DNA from: Actinobaculum sp. 313
GTDB taxonomy: Bacteria; Actinomycetota; Actinomycetes; Actinomycetales; Actinomycetaceae
DNA length: 64,000 nucleotides
Reading direction: 5' to 3'
NCBI RefSeq assembly: GCF_003073475.1
Contig: NZ_CP029033.1
Span: 1,550,001-1,614,000, forward strand
Below the pieces are notes generated by a model. That model was given only the letters and a program-made list of their open reading frames with translations. It made no database searches and was not told where the DNA came from. Every line of letters begins with the position of its first letter. The stretch's first letter is position 1. Below are positions 48,410 through 56,210 of the stretch, one piece after another. A program made the position numbers and the translations under genes.

Positions 48410-48886
48410 ATGCGAGGTCGTCGCCGTCGTCGCCTGACTCTTGTTGCTGCGTGTGTCTTCTTCGTCGGCGCGTGCGGTACGGAAGCGACAGAGCACTCCG
48501 ACGACGCCGGCCAGTTCTCCGGACCATGGGCGGAGAAATTCGAGTCCGCCTACAACTCCACCGACTCCGAATTCGCCAAGACAATCCTCTCCGACGGAGA
48601 GATCACAGAAGCCGAGATCAAAGAAACCGAACAGGCCATGATCTCGTGCGCAGAAGACAAAGGATACACCGGGGTTGAATTCCATGCGGATGGGGGATCG
48701 ACATCCACACTGCCACCCGAACGACTTGACCAGCTGATCAAGAATCAGGGTCTCACCAGCCCAATCTGCGCCAAGGCACGTCGGGCCCCTCTTCGTCGCA
48801 GCTTTACGCTCGTTCACGGTCAACTCCAAATTGATCATGTACAAGGCGCAGATCCCTATGTAACACAACGACACCGCCGACACTGA
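48410..48886 (+). CDS. Putative lipoprotein A (paralogue of lipoprotein B), altered C-terminus
   Basis: The protein has 158 aa. ATG 48410 follows AAAGGAG. LTLVAACVFFVGACGT is a lipoprotein signal with lipid Cys near residue 22. The next 55 residues or so, from FSGPWAEKFESAYNSTDSEF to DGEITEAEIKETEQAM, are almost the same as in the lipoprotein encoded at 50071, and the DNA is about 90 percent identical there. After about residue 95 the two differ fully; here the tail is basic and Cys-poor (RRAPLRRSFTLVHGQ), as if the 3' end had been replaced or put out of frame. Function is unknown. Confidence 0.7.
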   Translation: MRGRRRRRLTLVAACVFFVGACGTEATEHSDDAGQFSGPWAEKFESAYNSTDSEFAKTILSDGEITEAEIKETEQAMISCAEDKGYTGVEFHADGGSTSTLPPERLDQLIKNQGLTSPICAKARRAPLRRSFTLVHGQLQIDHVQGADPYVTQRHRRH

Positions 48887-48948
48887 GACTTAAAACGCGT
48901 CACCCCAGCACAATGACACCAGCTATTCTTCCCTATACGCTATATGCA

Positions 48949-48962
48949 TAACTGTACAGTTA
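48949..48962. promoter_or_regulatory. Perfect 14-bp palindrome upstream of the bacteriocin-like gene
   Basis: TAACTGTACAGTTA is a perfect palindrome 51 bases before the start of the exported peptide gene, in an AT-rich stretch with TATACG, TATATG and ACAAAATAT that could hold a promoter. It may be an operator. Confidence 0.5.
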
Positions 48963-49013
48963 CAAAATATCGTTGCTATGACTAGTTACGACCTCTACAA
49001 AGGAGAAGAGACA

Positions 49014-49328
49014 ATGCCACTACTCAAGAGAATCTCGGGACTCGCAGCTGCTACCTGCCTTGCAACAGCAGGCTTCACTGCAGTCGCAACAGTCGACGCC
49101 CCTGAAGCGTCTGCAGCACCATTGTGCTATACGCGCGTCTTAGCCAACGGCGGTTGGGCGAAGAACAACACCTGCGGAGGTTGGGTGCAATATGTCGATA
49201 GAGTCAAAGAGAAGGGTAAGGTCGTCTCGCATTACGCAAAGAAGGTCGGCAAGGGAAAGACTTCCTCTAACTGGGTATGCTGGGGCGACTGGGTGTCCGC
49301 TTCTGTACTCGCCTCAAGTTCGTGGTAA
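49014..49328 (+). CDS. Exported bacteriocin-like peptide, lactococcin 972 family-like
   Basis: The protein has 104 aa. ATG 49014 follows AAAGGAGAAGA. A Sec signal peptide (LLKRISGLAAATCLATAGFT) ends near ASAA at about residue 36. The mature part of about 68 residues has GGW repeats, SHYAKKVGKGKTSSNWVCWG, three Cys and a terminal aromatic (ASSSW). Size, Sec export, the W-G/S-HY pattern and the nearby adaptor-ABC genes fit lactococcin-972-like peptides, which inhibit septum formation by binding lipid II. The match is by eye and moderate. A non-bacteriocin secreted factor is possible. Confidence 0.6.
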   Translation: MPLLKRISGLAAATCLATAGFTAVATVDAPEASAAPLCYTRVLANGGWAKNNTCGGWVQYVDRVKEKGKVVSHYAKKVGKGKTSSNWVCWGDWVSASVLASSSW

Positions 49329-49374
49329 AAGTGATTAGCGCGAGCGCGTAATGATACGCGGCTCAGTTGTCCAT

Positions 49375-49420
49375 ATTTGTTGAGACGCAACTACTCGGTA
49401 GAGGTTGCGTCTCAACAAAT
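49375..49420. terminator. Perfect 17-bp inverted repeat after the bacteriocin-like gene
   Basis: ATTTGTTGAGACGCAAC and GTTGCGTCTCAACAAAT flank a 12-base loop. The hairpin starts 46 bases past the peptide gene stop and is the strongest stem in the window. It lacks a T-tract beyond the stem, so it could also be a mobile-element end or mRNA stabiliser. Confidence 0.7.
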
Positions 49421-50070
49421 GCCAGGGCAGCGAAAAACTACCCTGATTCCGATGTGATAGGGGTTCTGGCGTTATGGGCCTCTGAGTTGATGCCCGTCCC
49501 TTCGCGGACCAAACTGCATTATCCTCATGTCCTCTTCGGACCGGAGTGTATACACGACTGTTTAGTCTGGCATACAGAACCAGATAGCCGTTTTCGGTCT
49601 CGAAGCTGTTGAGTGAGTCCTTCCTCCTCATGGTTCGCTCTGCCTCTAGTGTGCCAAAATCAAAAGGGCATGGCGGTGCAGAATCAGTAGGCTCTTGAAG
49701 ACCTCGTGCGGGGCTGCCCCAATGCATGCATGCAGACGAACGATATCCGCAAGGCTCTCTAATGGCAAAGTCGCGACGACCGTACCGGGGATCCCGCAGC
49801 GAAAGCAAGATCGGACTGTTGCCAGCGCCCAGAAGGTCGTCTGCCTTGTTGCCGACTCGGATGACAACGAGGGACAAGTTCCACTAGGGTAGGTGTGCCA
49901 GCATCATTTAGCATGCGTTTCAAAAATGGGGGAGGAGAACGGAACGTATGACGATTCAGAGTTGACAAAGTCAGCGTTCTCTCCGAGAGATAAACTGCAG
50001 AGATCACCAGTCACCAACTCGTTCAGAACGCTAAAAGATTCATGCCTTCCCACGGGCTCTAGGAGAATAA
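49421..50070. other. Long region without a supported gene in the accessory locus
   Basis: About 650 bases between the hairpin and the second lipoprotein gene. Minus-strand frames at 49335-49877 and 49646-49867 are open, but I recognise nothing in them; one internal ATG near 49631 (RRKDSLNSFETENGYLVLYA) could start a small protein. It may be decayed DNA or the leader of the following operon. AGGAG lies just before ATG 50071. Confidence 0.45.
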
Positions 50071-50649
50071 ATGCAACACAACCGTTCACGTTTCACCAGC
50101 ATCATCGCCATATGCGCTTTCGCACTCGGCGCATGCAGCACGAGCCCATCCGAGAGTAGCGGCAATTCCCCGCAGTTCTCCGGGCCATGGGCGGAGGAAT
50201 TCGAGTCCGCCTATAACTCCACCGACTCGGAGTTCGCCAAGACAATCCTCTCCGACGGAGAGATCACAGAAGCCGAGATCAAAGAAGCCGAACAGGCCAT
50301 GACATCATGTCTAGAGGAGAAGGGATACACAGACGTCGAGTTTTACTCTGACGGGCGATCGCAAAATGCTGTTCCTCCTGGAAAGGAAGACTCGGAAGAA
50401 GGGGATCGGCGCGCGTGCGAGCAATCCACCGGATATGATGCCCTGTGGATTTACTATGAGATCAAGGTCAACCCCAACAATGAGGACTGGGAGCCACTTG
50501 TCGTCCAATGCTTGAAGGACAACAATCTAGTCGAAAGCTCATTCACACCTTCCGATCTCGACCGCCTCTACGAGACCGGCGAGATCGAAAACCACAGAGA
50601 CCAGGAAGAATGGACCAAGTGTGAAACTGATCCACTGGGGTTGGGCTAG
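50071..50649 (+). CDS. Putative lipoprotein B of the accessory locus
   Basis: The protein has 192 aa. ATG 50071 follows AGGAG. FTSIIAICAFALGACST is a lipoprotein signal with lipid Cys near residue 22. The mature protein is acidic, contains the segment shared with lipoprotein A (FSGPWAEEFESAYNSTDSEF), and has Cys in MTSCLEEKGY, RRACEQS, VQCLKDN and TKCETD, so disulfides are likely. Its stop is adjacent to the ATG of the PG-binding adaptor, making it the first gene of an operon with the ABC transporter. The family is unknown to me. A cell-surface immunity or sensor role is inference. Confidence 0.75.
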   Translation: MQHNRSRFTSIIAICAFALGACSTSPSESSGNSPQFSGPWAEEFESAYNSTDSEFAKTILSDGEITEAEIKEAEQAMTSCLEEKGYTDVEFYSDGRSQNAVPPGKEDSEEGDRRACEQSTGYDALWIYYEIKVNPNNEDWEPLVVQCLKDNNLVESSFTPSDLDRLYETGEIENHRDQEEWTKCETDPLGLG

Positions 50650-51693
50650 ATGATGAACAACGGCCACACACGAATTCTCTGGGGTCTTATCGGCCTGGCC
50701 TGTGGGATTGGATTGGGCGTCGCCGCGGGGGTGACCTTCCTCTCCCCCGCAGTTCCGACGTCGCTGGCAACGCCCGAACCCGTGACATCCGTTCCGGTGA
50801 CCGAACGAGAATATGCCGATCAGCACACAGTCGAACTCGCTTTCACGGCCACGAGTGGTTCGGAAATCATGGCGCCCGCTGACGGCCGCGTCACGGCGAG
50901 CACCTGTTCACCAGGCAACACGCTCGACTCTGGAACCGCAACCTTCTTCATTGACGGAAAGGCCCTCATATCGCTGGCTACATCCCAGCCGTTGTGGCGA
51001 GACCTTCACCTGGGAGATTCCGGGGCCGACGTGAGAGCCTTACAAGAAGAACTCGTGCGGCTCGGCTACTCCTCTTCCACATCCGGCGTACTTGATGCCA
51101 ATACACTCGCCGGCTTCAACTACATTGTGCGTGGTATCGACCCAACGGAGAAGAACCTCGAATCCATTGAACTCTCTCGTATCCTGTGGATCCCCGCCCC
51201 ACAGGTCACCGTGGCTTCCTGCGAAGTCAGTGTGGGCGGCAACGCCCGCGCGGGCGAGCCGCTGGCGACTCTCCCCATCAGCGCCCAAGAAGCCCACATT
51301 CTCCAACTACCAACCAACGCCTCACCAGGGGCCCGCGTCGTCGTCATTGACGGAGAAGAAATACCGGTGGACGAAAAGGGCCGGATCAGCGATCCTGCCG
51401 TCCTCCAGCGTTTTGCCGCGACCAGCTCCTTCACCACCGCCGTAAGTTCCGAGACACCCACAATCAGTGCCAGTTATCGTTTGGCGACCCCCACGTCCGT
51501 CCTCGTCGTACCACCGGGAGCCCTCTACGACGTCGCCGGAGAACAAGCCTGCGTCGTCGGTGACGGTGAACCCATTGCGGTGGAAATCCGCGGTTCCGAA
51601 CTGGGCGAGAGCTTCGTGCAGCTTGTGGGCGACGCCCCTACTACCCCTAGCGAGGTCGCAGCCGACCCCAAAGGATCACCCGCATGCAGGTAG
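50650..51693 (+). CDS. Membrane-anchored adaptor with peptidoglycan-binding domain
   Basis: The protein has 347 aa. One N-terminal helix (residues 9-32) anchors it. A beta-rich half follows (MAPADGRVTAS), then a PG_binding_1 domain at about 115-155 (LHLGDSGADVRALQEELVRL), then a barrel-like C-terminal part as in HlyD/MacA-type adaptors (PPGALYDVAGEQACVVGDG). In Gram-positive bacteria such proteins link an ABC exporter to the cell wall. It starts right after the lipoprotein B stop and overlaps the ATPase start by ten bases. It fits bacteriocin or peptide export or resistance. Confidence 0.8.
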   Translation: MMNNGHTRILWGLIGLACGIGLGVAAGVTFLSPAVPTSLATPEPVTSVPVTEREYADQHTVELAFTATSGSEIMAPADGRVTASTCSPGNTLDSGTATFFIDGKALISLATSQPLWRDLHLGDSGADVRALQEELVRLGYSSSTSGVLDANTLAGFNYIVRGIDPTEKNLESIELSRILWIPAPQVTVASCEVSVGGNARAGEPLATLPISAQEAHILQLPTNASPGARVVVIDGEEIPVDEKGRISDPAVLQRFAATSSFTTAVSSETPTISASYRLATPTSVLVVPPGALYDVAGEQACVVGDGEPIAVEIRGSELGESFVQLVGDAPTTPSEVAADPKGSPACR

Positions 51694-52349
51694 ACCTCAA
51701 CGGGGTGGGCCACCGCTTCGGCACGCATCCGTGGCTGTTCCGGCACCTGACGGAACACCTGCTGCCCGGTCACATTTACGCTCTGACCGGCCCCTCCGGG
51801 TCGGGCAAATCCACGCTACTCTCACTGATTGCCGGATGGGAGAAACCGACCGAAGGATCTATCACCACCACCGGTATTCAGCGCACAAACTGGGTGTTAC
51901 AGAATCCGCATGGAGTAGTCGGCCGCACCGCACGTGACCACGTCGCCTTCCCACTGCTGGCGCGCGGCCTCAGCGGCAAGGAAGCGGATCAAGCGGCCGA
52001 GGAGCTGCTAGCGCGTTTCCATCTCGGCGACGTTGCGGGGCAGGCCTTCCGTCATCTCTCCGGCGGCGAGGCGCAACGCCTCATGCTGGCCCGTGGTATC
52101 GCCAGCGACCCCGACCTGCTCCTCGTGGACGAGCCGACCGCTCAACTCGACTTACACACCTCGCGGGAGGTCAACGCCGCGTTGCATGAGCTGACCGCAT
52201 GGCAGGACGTTATCGTCGTCATTGCCACGCATGACGAGCAGACTCGGGCCGCATGCACCGATGCCATTGACCTGCGCAATTATCAGGACGACGCCGCACG
52301 AGTCACCGCCGATGTACAGCGCGCTGAAACACCGGAGGATGCCTCATGA
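51684..52349 (+). CDS. ABC transporter ATP-binding protein
   Basis: The protein has 221 aa. Walker A is GPSGSGKST (residues 36-44), signature LSGGEAQRLMLARG, Walker B LLLVDEPTAQLD and the H-loop ATHDE. It belongs to the LolD/MacB type that pairs with FtsX-like permeases. It overlaps the adaptor gene by ten bases and the permease gene by four (ATGA). The operon would drive export or removal of a peptide or lipid at the membrane. Confidence 0.93.
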   Translation: MQVDLNGVGHRFGTHPWLFRHLTEHLLPGHIYALTGPSGSGKSTLLSLIAGWEKPTEGSITTTGIQRTNWVLQNPHGVVGRTARDHVAFPLLARGLSGKEADQAAEELLARFHLGDVAGQAFRHLSGGEAQRLMLARGIASDPDLLLVDEPTAQLDLHTSREVNAALHELTAWQDVIVVIATHDEQTRAACTDAIDLRNYQDDAARVTADVQRAETPEDAS

Positions 52350-53416
52350 CATGGCGTGCAATCTGCCGGGAAGCCTGGCGAAACGTCACCAGCCACACAA
52401 CGAAGGCAGGGATTCTCGCCATCGTTTTTGCCCTGTTCTCCCTGGGCCTGGCAACAACGGACGCACTGACAACACGCCAACTGTTGGCGGACGCAACCAC
52501 CTATCGCACAGTCGGTGCGTCAATCATGACAATTGAGGCTCAGGGGCGGATCGATGGCCCCGCCTGCAACGCCCTCGCCACGATACCCGGTGTACGCGCC
52601 TCCGGCGCCGTACGCACCACCCGAGAAAACCTCACCACCGCAGTTCTTCCCTCGGCTCCGATTCCCGTATTCGAGACAACCGCCGGTTTTCTCAATGTGA
52701 TGGGCACCGGTGGAACCAGCGGCGTCGTTCTGTCCGCTGATGCACTTGACGCCGTCAAGCGAAACGTGGGGGACGAACTGAGCCTGCGCGATGGACGCAG
52801 CGTCACCATCACCGGCAGCTACGTGTATCCCAGTGATGGACGCAGCCCCGGTTTCGGCTATGCCGCACTCCTACCCGCCGCGCCAATCGAGCCCTTCGAC
52901 CAATGCTGGGTGGATGTGTGGCCCGTCTCCCCGCAAACGCGCTCGCTGCTCAGTACAACCGTCAACCCCGATTCCTCCGCGCAAGCCGAGAATCCCACTG
53001 TTTCGCAACTCAATACCACGCTAGGTACGGGATTTGATGGCAATGCCCGCTTCGCCATGCGCATCACTCGCTTCGTACCGGCACTGGCGGCCGGCCTCGC
53101 TCTCGTCCTCGGATTCGTAGCCGTACGACGACGCCGCGTCGAGCTGTCCTCCAGTATGCACGCCGGGGCCACACGCGCCGCGCTTGGACTCATGCTGTTC
53201 CTTGAAACACTGGCCTGGGTGCTACCCGCATTGCTGCTGACTCCATTCGTACTTCACCTACTCGGCTCCGGCCTGCCGACGGGAGATACGGCCGCGCTTC
53301 TCACCACCAGCATGCGGACAGTGGCCCTCGCAGCATGTTCGGCGTACCTGGGCATATGTGCAGGCCTCTTATCCACACGGGAGAAACAGCTCTTCGCCTA
53401 CTTCAAGGACCGTTAG
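52346..53416 (+). CDS. FtsX/MacB-like ABC permease
   Basis: The protein has 356 aa. One N-terminal transmembrane helix (about 18-40) is followed by a large extracellular domain of about 190 residues and three C-terminal helices (RFVPALAAGLALVLGFVAVR; LFLETLAWVLPALLLTPFVL; a last one near 325-345). This is the MacB/FtsX layout, which works by mechanotransmission rather than a wide channel. It is the last gene of the operon with the ATPase and adaptor. It could export, or protect against, the peptide encoded at 49014. Confidence 0.87.
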   Translation: MTWRAICREAWRNVTSHTTKAGILAIVFALFSLGLATTDALTTRQLLADATTYRTVGASIMTIEAQGRIDGPACNALATIPGVRASGAVRTTRENLTTAVLPSAPIPVFETTAGFLNVMGTGGTSGVVLSADALDAVKRNVGDELSLRDGRSVTITGSYVYPSDGRSPGFGYAALLPAAPIEPFDQCWVDVWPVSPQTRSLLSTTVNPDSSAQAENPTVSQLNTTLGTGFDGNARFAMRITRFVPALAAGLALVLGFVAVRRRRVELSSSMHAGATRAALGLMLFLETLAWVLPALLLTPFVLHLLGSGLPTGDTAALLTTSMRTVALAACSAYLGICAGLLSTREKQLFAYFKDR

Positions 53417-53478
53417 GCCGTCCATGCATGGCTCGCGCGCGGTAGCAGTCATAAGCACCTGACCGGAGCATGGGCAGG

Positions 53479-53558
53479 GGATCCACGCTCGCGGGCGGCG
53501 CCAGTTCGGATCCTCTTCGTGCAACGCGACAACTGGATCCGCGCTCGCGCGAGCGCGG
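53479..53558. repeat. Repeats and palindrome between the ABC permease and trpD genes
   Basis: GGATCCACGCTCGCG (53479-53493) and GGATCCGCGCTCGCG (53535-53549) are near-identical. The second runs into a perfect 20-bp palindrome, CCGCGCTCGCGCGAGCGCGG (53539-53558), about 120 bases after the permease stop and between convergent genes. It may terminate transcription on both strands. Confidence 0.6.
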
Positions 53559-53687
53559 CAGCATGTCATAGCAGAACCCTCCACCCACGCAGCTATGCCA
53601 CGCCCAGTTCGGTCTATTGCCGTGGCGTCGACCTCTTAGTACCCACACAGCAGCACTGAACGAGGGCACCGCGGTCACATAGACGGT

Positions 53688-54755
53688 CTACGGCGTGCCC
53701 AGCTTCTGTGAGAGAGTCACCCAACGATCCAAAAGATCGGATGCCGCTCCGGAATCGATGGTTTGCCGCGCGATATCAAGCCCGGCCGCCATCCGCTGGG
53801 CAAAGGAACCATCCGACACCCGCGTACCGTTTCGCGTACCGTCCGCCACCAGGGCCGCTGCCGCATTCAATGTGACGGCATCACGCACCGCACCCGTTTC
53901 ACCCGCCAGCACACGCCGCGTCACATCGGCATTGAACGCCGCATCCTCGCCACGCAGATCTTCCACTGTGGCCGGCGCCAGGCCGAGCTCTTCCACGGCA
54001 TCAAGTTCATACTCGGTAATATGGCCGTCGCGGATCTCCCACACCTGATTCGAGGTGACTGCTGACAGTTCATCCATGCCGTTCGCACCACGGAACACCA
54101 GCGAGGAGGTCCCCCGCTCCGCCAGCACGCCGGCGACGATGGGCGCGTGCCGCGCACTTGATACGCCGATCACGCAACGATCCGGCCGCGCCGGATTGGT
54201 CAGCGGCCCCAGCACATTAAAGGCCGTTGCCACACCGAGCTCGCGGCGGGCTTGCGCGGCAAAACGCATAGAGGGATGGAAAACATTCGCGAAGATAAAG
54301 GTAATGCCCAGCTCATGGAAACAGCGCTCAACACCCTCCACCGGCAGCATCAAGTTAACACCCAACGCCTCCAGGCAATCCGCCGCGCCCGAAGCCGAAG
54401 AACTCGCACGATTGCCGTGCTTGACCAAGGGCACGCCCGCAGCCGCAATGACCATCGCCGCCGTCGTGGAAATATTAACCGTGCGCAGACGGTCACCACC
54501 GGTGCCCACAATGTCCAGAACCGGCCCGGAAACGGAAATAGGCAGCGCGTGGGACAGCATGGCATCCGCCAGGCCGCGCAGTTCGGACGGGGTCTCCCCC
54601 TTCGCAGCCAGGGCGGTAAGGAATCCCGCCAAGACGACCGGCGACGTCTCACCCGACATCACCTGATCCATCGCCCATGCGGTGTCCTCGCTACTGAGAT
54701 CTTCGTGGCTAATAAGCCTACTGGTGAGATCGGGCCACGACCGGGTATCACTCAT
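53688..54755 (-). CDS. trpD: Anthranilate phosphoribosyltransferase
   Basis: The enzyme has 355 aa and transfers phosphoribose to anthranilate in tryptophan synthesis. The PRPP-binding loop DIVGTGGDRLRTVNIST lies near residues 81-97, with KHGNRASSSASGAADCLEALG and the NVLGPLTNPARP motif after it. Start ATG 54755 overlaps the stop of the receiver-like gene (ATGA). No other trp genes are present, as is usual for the stand-alone actinobacterial trpD. No leader peptide was found. Confidence 0.96.
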   Translation of the reverse strand: MSDTRSWPDLTSRLISHEDLSSEDTAWAMDQVMSGETSPVVLAGFLTALAAKGETPSELRGLADAMLSHALPISVSGPVLDIVGTGGDRLRTVNISTTAAMVIAAAGVPLVKHGNRASSSASGAADCLEALGVNLMLPVEGVERCFHELGITFIFANVFHPSMRFAAQARRELGVATAFNVLGPLTNPARPDRCVIGVSSARHAPIVAGVLAERGTSSLVFRGANGMDELSAVTSNQVWEIRDGHITEYELDAVEELGLAPATVEDLRGEDAAFNADVTRRVLAGETGAVRDAVTLNAAAALVADGTRNGTRVSDGSFAQRMAAGLDIARQTIDSGAASDLLDRWVTLSQKLGTP

Positions 54756-55177
54756 GCCGCGAGCCTCTTCTCCAGAATGGCCGACACTGCGCCGGAAAGA
54801 TCACGCGGATTAATCGGGTAGGGCAGGATTGCCTCTGCCCCCGACCAGCGGCCCAGCCATTCATCTTGTGGCCGCCCAATCAGAGCGATAAATGGAAGAT
54901 CGGGGTCAACCTCGTCGTGCACCATCTTGCCGAGCCCCATGCCGCCGAGCTTTGGCGCTTCACCGTCCAGGATCAGCAGGGCGTAATCGCCCTCGCGCAC
55001 CTCTTGCAGCACAGCGTCAGGAGTGGCCGTCTCCTTCCACACGATAGCGGGCAGACCCGCGCCCGCACGTCGCCCTACGGCGGAAAGAACCTCCTGCCGA
55101 GTGGTTGCGTCGTCCGAATACACGAGTATGTGGACCTTCGCCTGCTCCGCCGCCGGGGCGGCATGCTCTTCGGCCAT
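54752..55177 (-). CDS. Response-regulator receiver-like protein
   Basis: The protein has 141 aa. A receiver-like fold is suggested by VHILVYSDDATTRQEVL, DYALLILDGEAPKLGGMGLGKM (Asp in the phospho-acceptor place near residue 80) and LPFIALIGRPQDEWLGRWSGA. The usual acidic pair is only partly kept and no output domain follows, so it may not be phosphorylated. GGAGG six bases upstream decides ATG 55177 over the 55222 frame start. It overlaps trpD and is conserved with it in actinobacteria. Confidence 0.78.
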   Translation of the reverse strand: MAEEHAAPAAEQAKVHILVYSDDATTRQEVLSAVGRRAGAGLPAIVWKETATPDAVLQEVREGDYALLILDGEAPKLGGMGLGKMVHDEVDPDLPFIALIGRPQDEWLGRWSGAEAILPYPINPRDLSGAVSAILEKRLAA

Positions 55178-55361
55178 GTGAACCTCCGTGGTTTCAAGGG
55201 ACGGCCTTTGCCGGTGCAACACTTCTACATCTTAGCGAGTTTCTGTTCTTCGCGTATCCGGCTACAGCACCTGGGTCACCCCATCGTGCAAGGCACTGTG
55301 CTCGGCGCACAGCGCCTATGCTCCCAGCGATAACGCCACCGGGAGAATGTGAATGAGTCCA

Positions 55362-55390
55362 TTTACTCACCCCACCCGACTTTCTATACT
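55362..55390 (+). promoter_or_regulatory. Candidate promoter of sodA
   Basis: TTTACT (55362-55367) and TATACT (55385-55390) are spaced by 17 bases, about 80 bases before the sodA start. The -10 is good and the -35 fair. The leader after it can form a GCAGCGCCGCTGC hairpin. Confidence 0.5.
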
Positions 55391-55472
55391 GGAATCTGTC
55401 CAGAGTTCCGGAGAATCGCCGGGACGGCAAATCCCGCAGCGCCGCTGCGGACAACCAACTAACGGAGACAAC

Positions 55473-56096
55473 GTGGCAACCTATACGCTTCCCGAACTTC
55501 CCTACGACTATTCGGCCCTCGAACCACATATTTCCGGCAAGATCATGGAACTCCACCACGATAAGCACCATGCCACCTACGTGGCCGGTGCAAATGCCGC
55601 ACTTGACGCATTAGCCGCCGCCCGCCAGGCCGATGACTTCTCGGCAATCAATCTGGCCGAGAAGAACCTCTCCTTCAATCTTGGTGGGCATATCAATCAC
55701 TCAATCTTCTGGCACAATCTCTCCCCCAACGGTGGCGGCCGCCCAGAGGGTGAACTCGCCGCTGCCATCGATGACTCCTTCGGCTCCTTCGACGCCTTCC
55801 AGAAACAGTTCACGGCGGCGGCTCTCGGCCTGCAAGGCTCGGGGTGGTCGGTTCTGGCTTATGACTCCGTATCCGGAAGGCTCGTCATTTTCCAGCTCTT
55901 CGACCAGCAGAACAACGTTCCGGTGGGAACGATCCCCTTGCTCATGCTCGACATGTGGGAGCATGCCTTCTACCTCGACTACCTCAACGTCAAGGCCGAC
56001 TACGTCAAAGCCTTCTGGAACATCGTGAACTGGGAGGATGCCGCGGCGCGTCTGGCAAGTGCACAAGCACAGGCCGCCGGTCTGATCGTGCGCTAA
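55473..56096 (+). CDS. sodA: Superoxide dismutase (Fe/Mn type)
   Basis: The enzyme has 207 aa and turns superoxide into hydrogen peroxide and oxygen. Metal ligands appear in [13 protein letters not shown], in [11 protein letters not shown] and in [14 protein letters not shown] 55473 with AACGGAGA upstream is the natural start ([18 protein letters not shown]); the frame is open from 55353. There is no signal peptide. Mn versus Fe cannot be settled by eye. A strong terminator follows, so it is a single-gene unit. Confidence 0.95.
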   Translation: MATYTLPELPYDYSALEPHISGKIMELHHDKHHATYVAGANAALDALAAARQADDFSAINLAEKNLSFNLGGHINHSIFWHNLSPNGGGRPEGELAAAIDDSFGSFDAFQKQFTAAALGLQGSGWSVLAYDSVSGRLVIFQLFDQQNNVPVGTIPLLMLDMWEHAFYLDYLNVKADYVKAFWNIVNWEDAAARLASAQAQAAGLIVR

Positions 56097-56161
56097 GTGC
56101 GCTAGGAACGTTCGCCCGGCGCCGTGGTCGCGACTGTGCGGCTGGCCGAAACATAACAGAA

Positions 56162-56194
56162 AGAGGCGGGGAGGTACCCCGCCTCTCTCGTTTT
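56162..56194 (+). terminator. Rho-independent terminator of sodA
   Basis: AGAGGCGGGG and CCCCGCCTCT form a perfect 10-bp stem with loop AGGTA, followed by CTCG and TTTT at 56191-56194. It also lies downstream of the convergent FKBP gene and may serve both. Confidence 0.88.
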
Positions 56195-56210
56195 ACGTCT
56201 TGGACCCTCG

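Noticed and set aside
48344-48883. 179-aa minus-strand frame opposite lipoprotein A
   Set aside because: The plus strand has a ribosome site, lipobox and a paralogue; the minus frame is its shadow.
49335-49877. 180-aa minus-strand frame in the accessory locus
   Set aside because: No recognisable motif or ribosome site, and it spans the 17-bp hairpin; kept only as a possible small internal frame.
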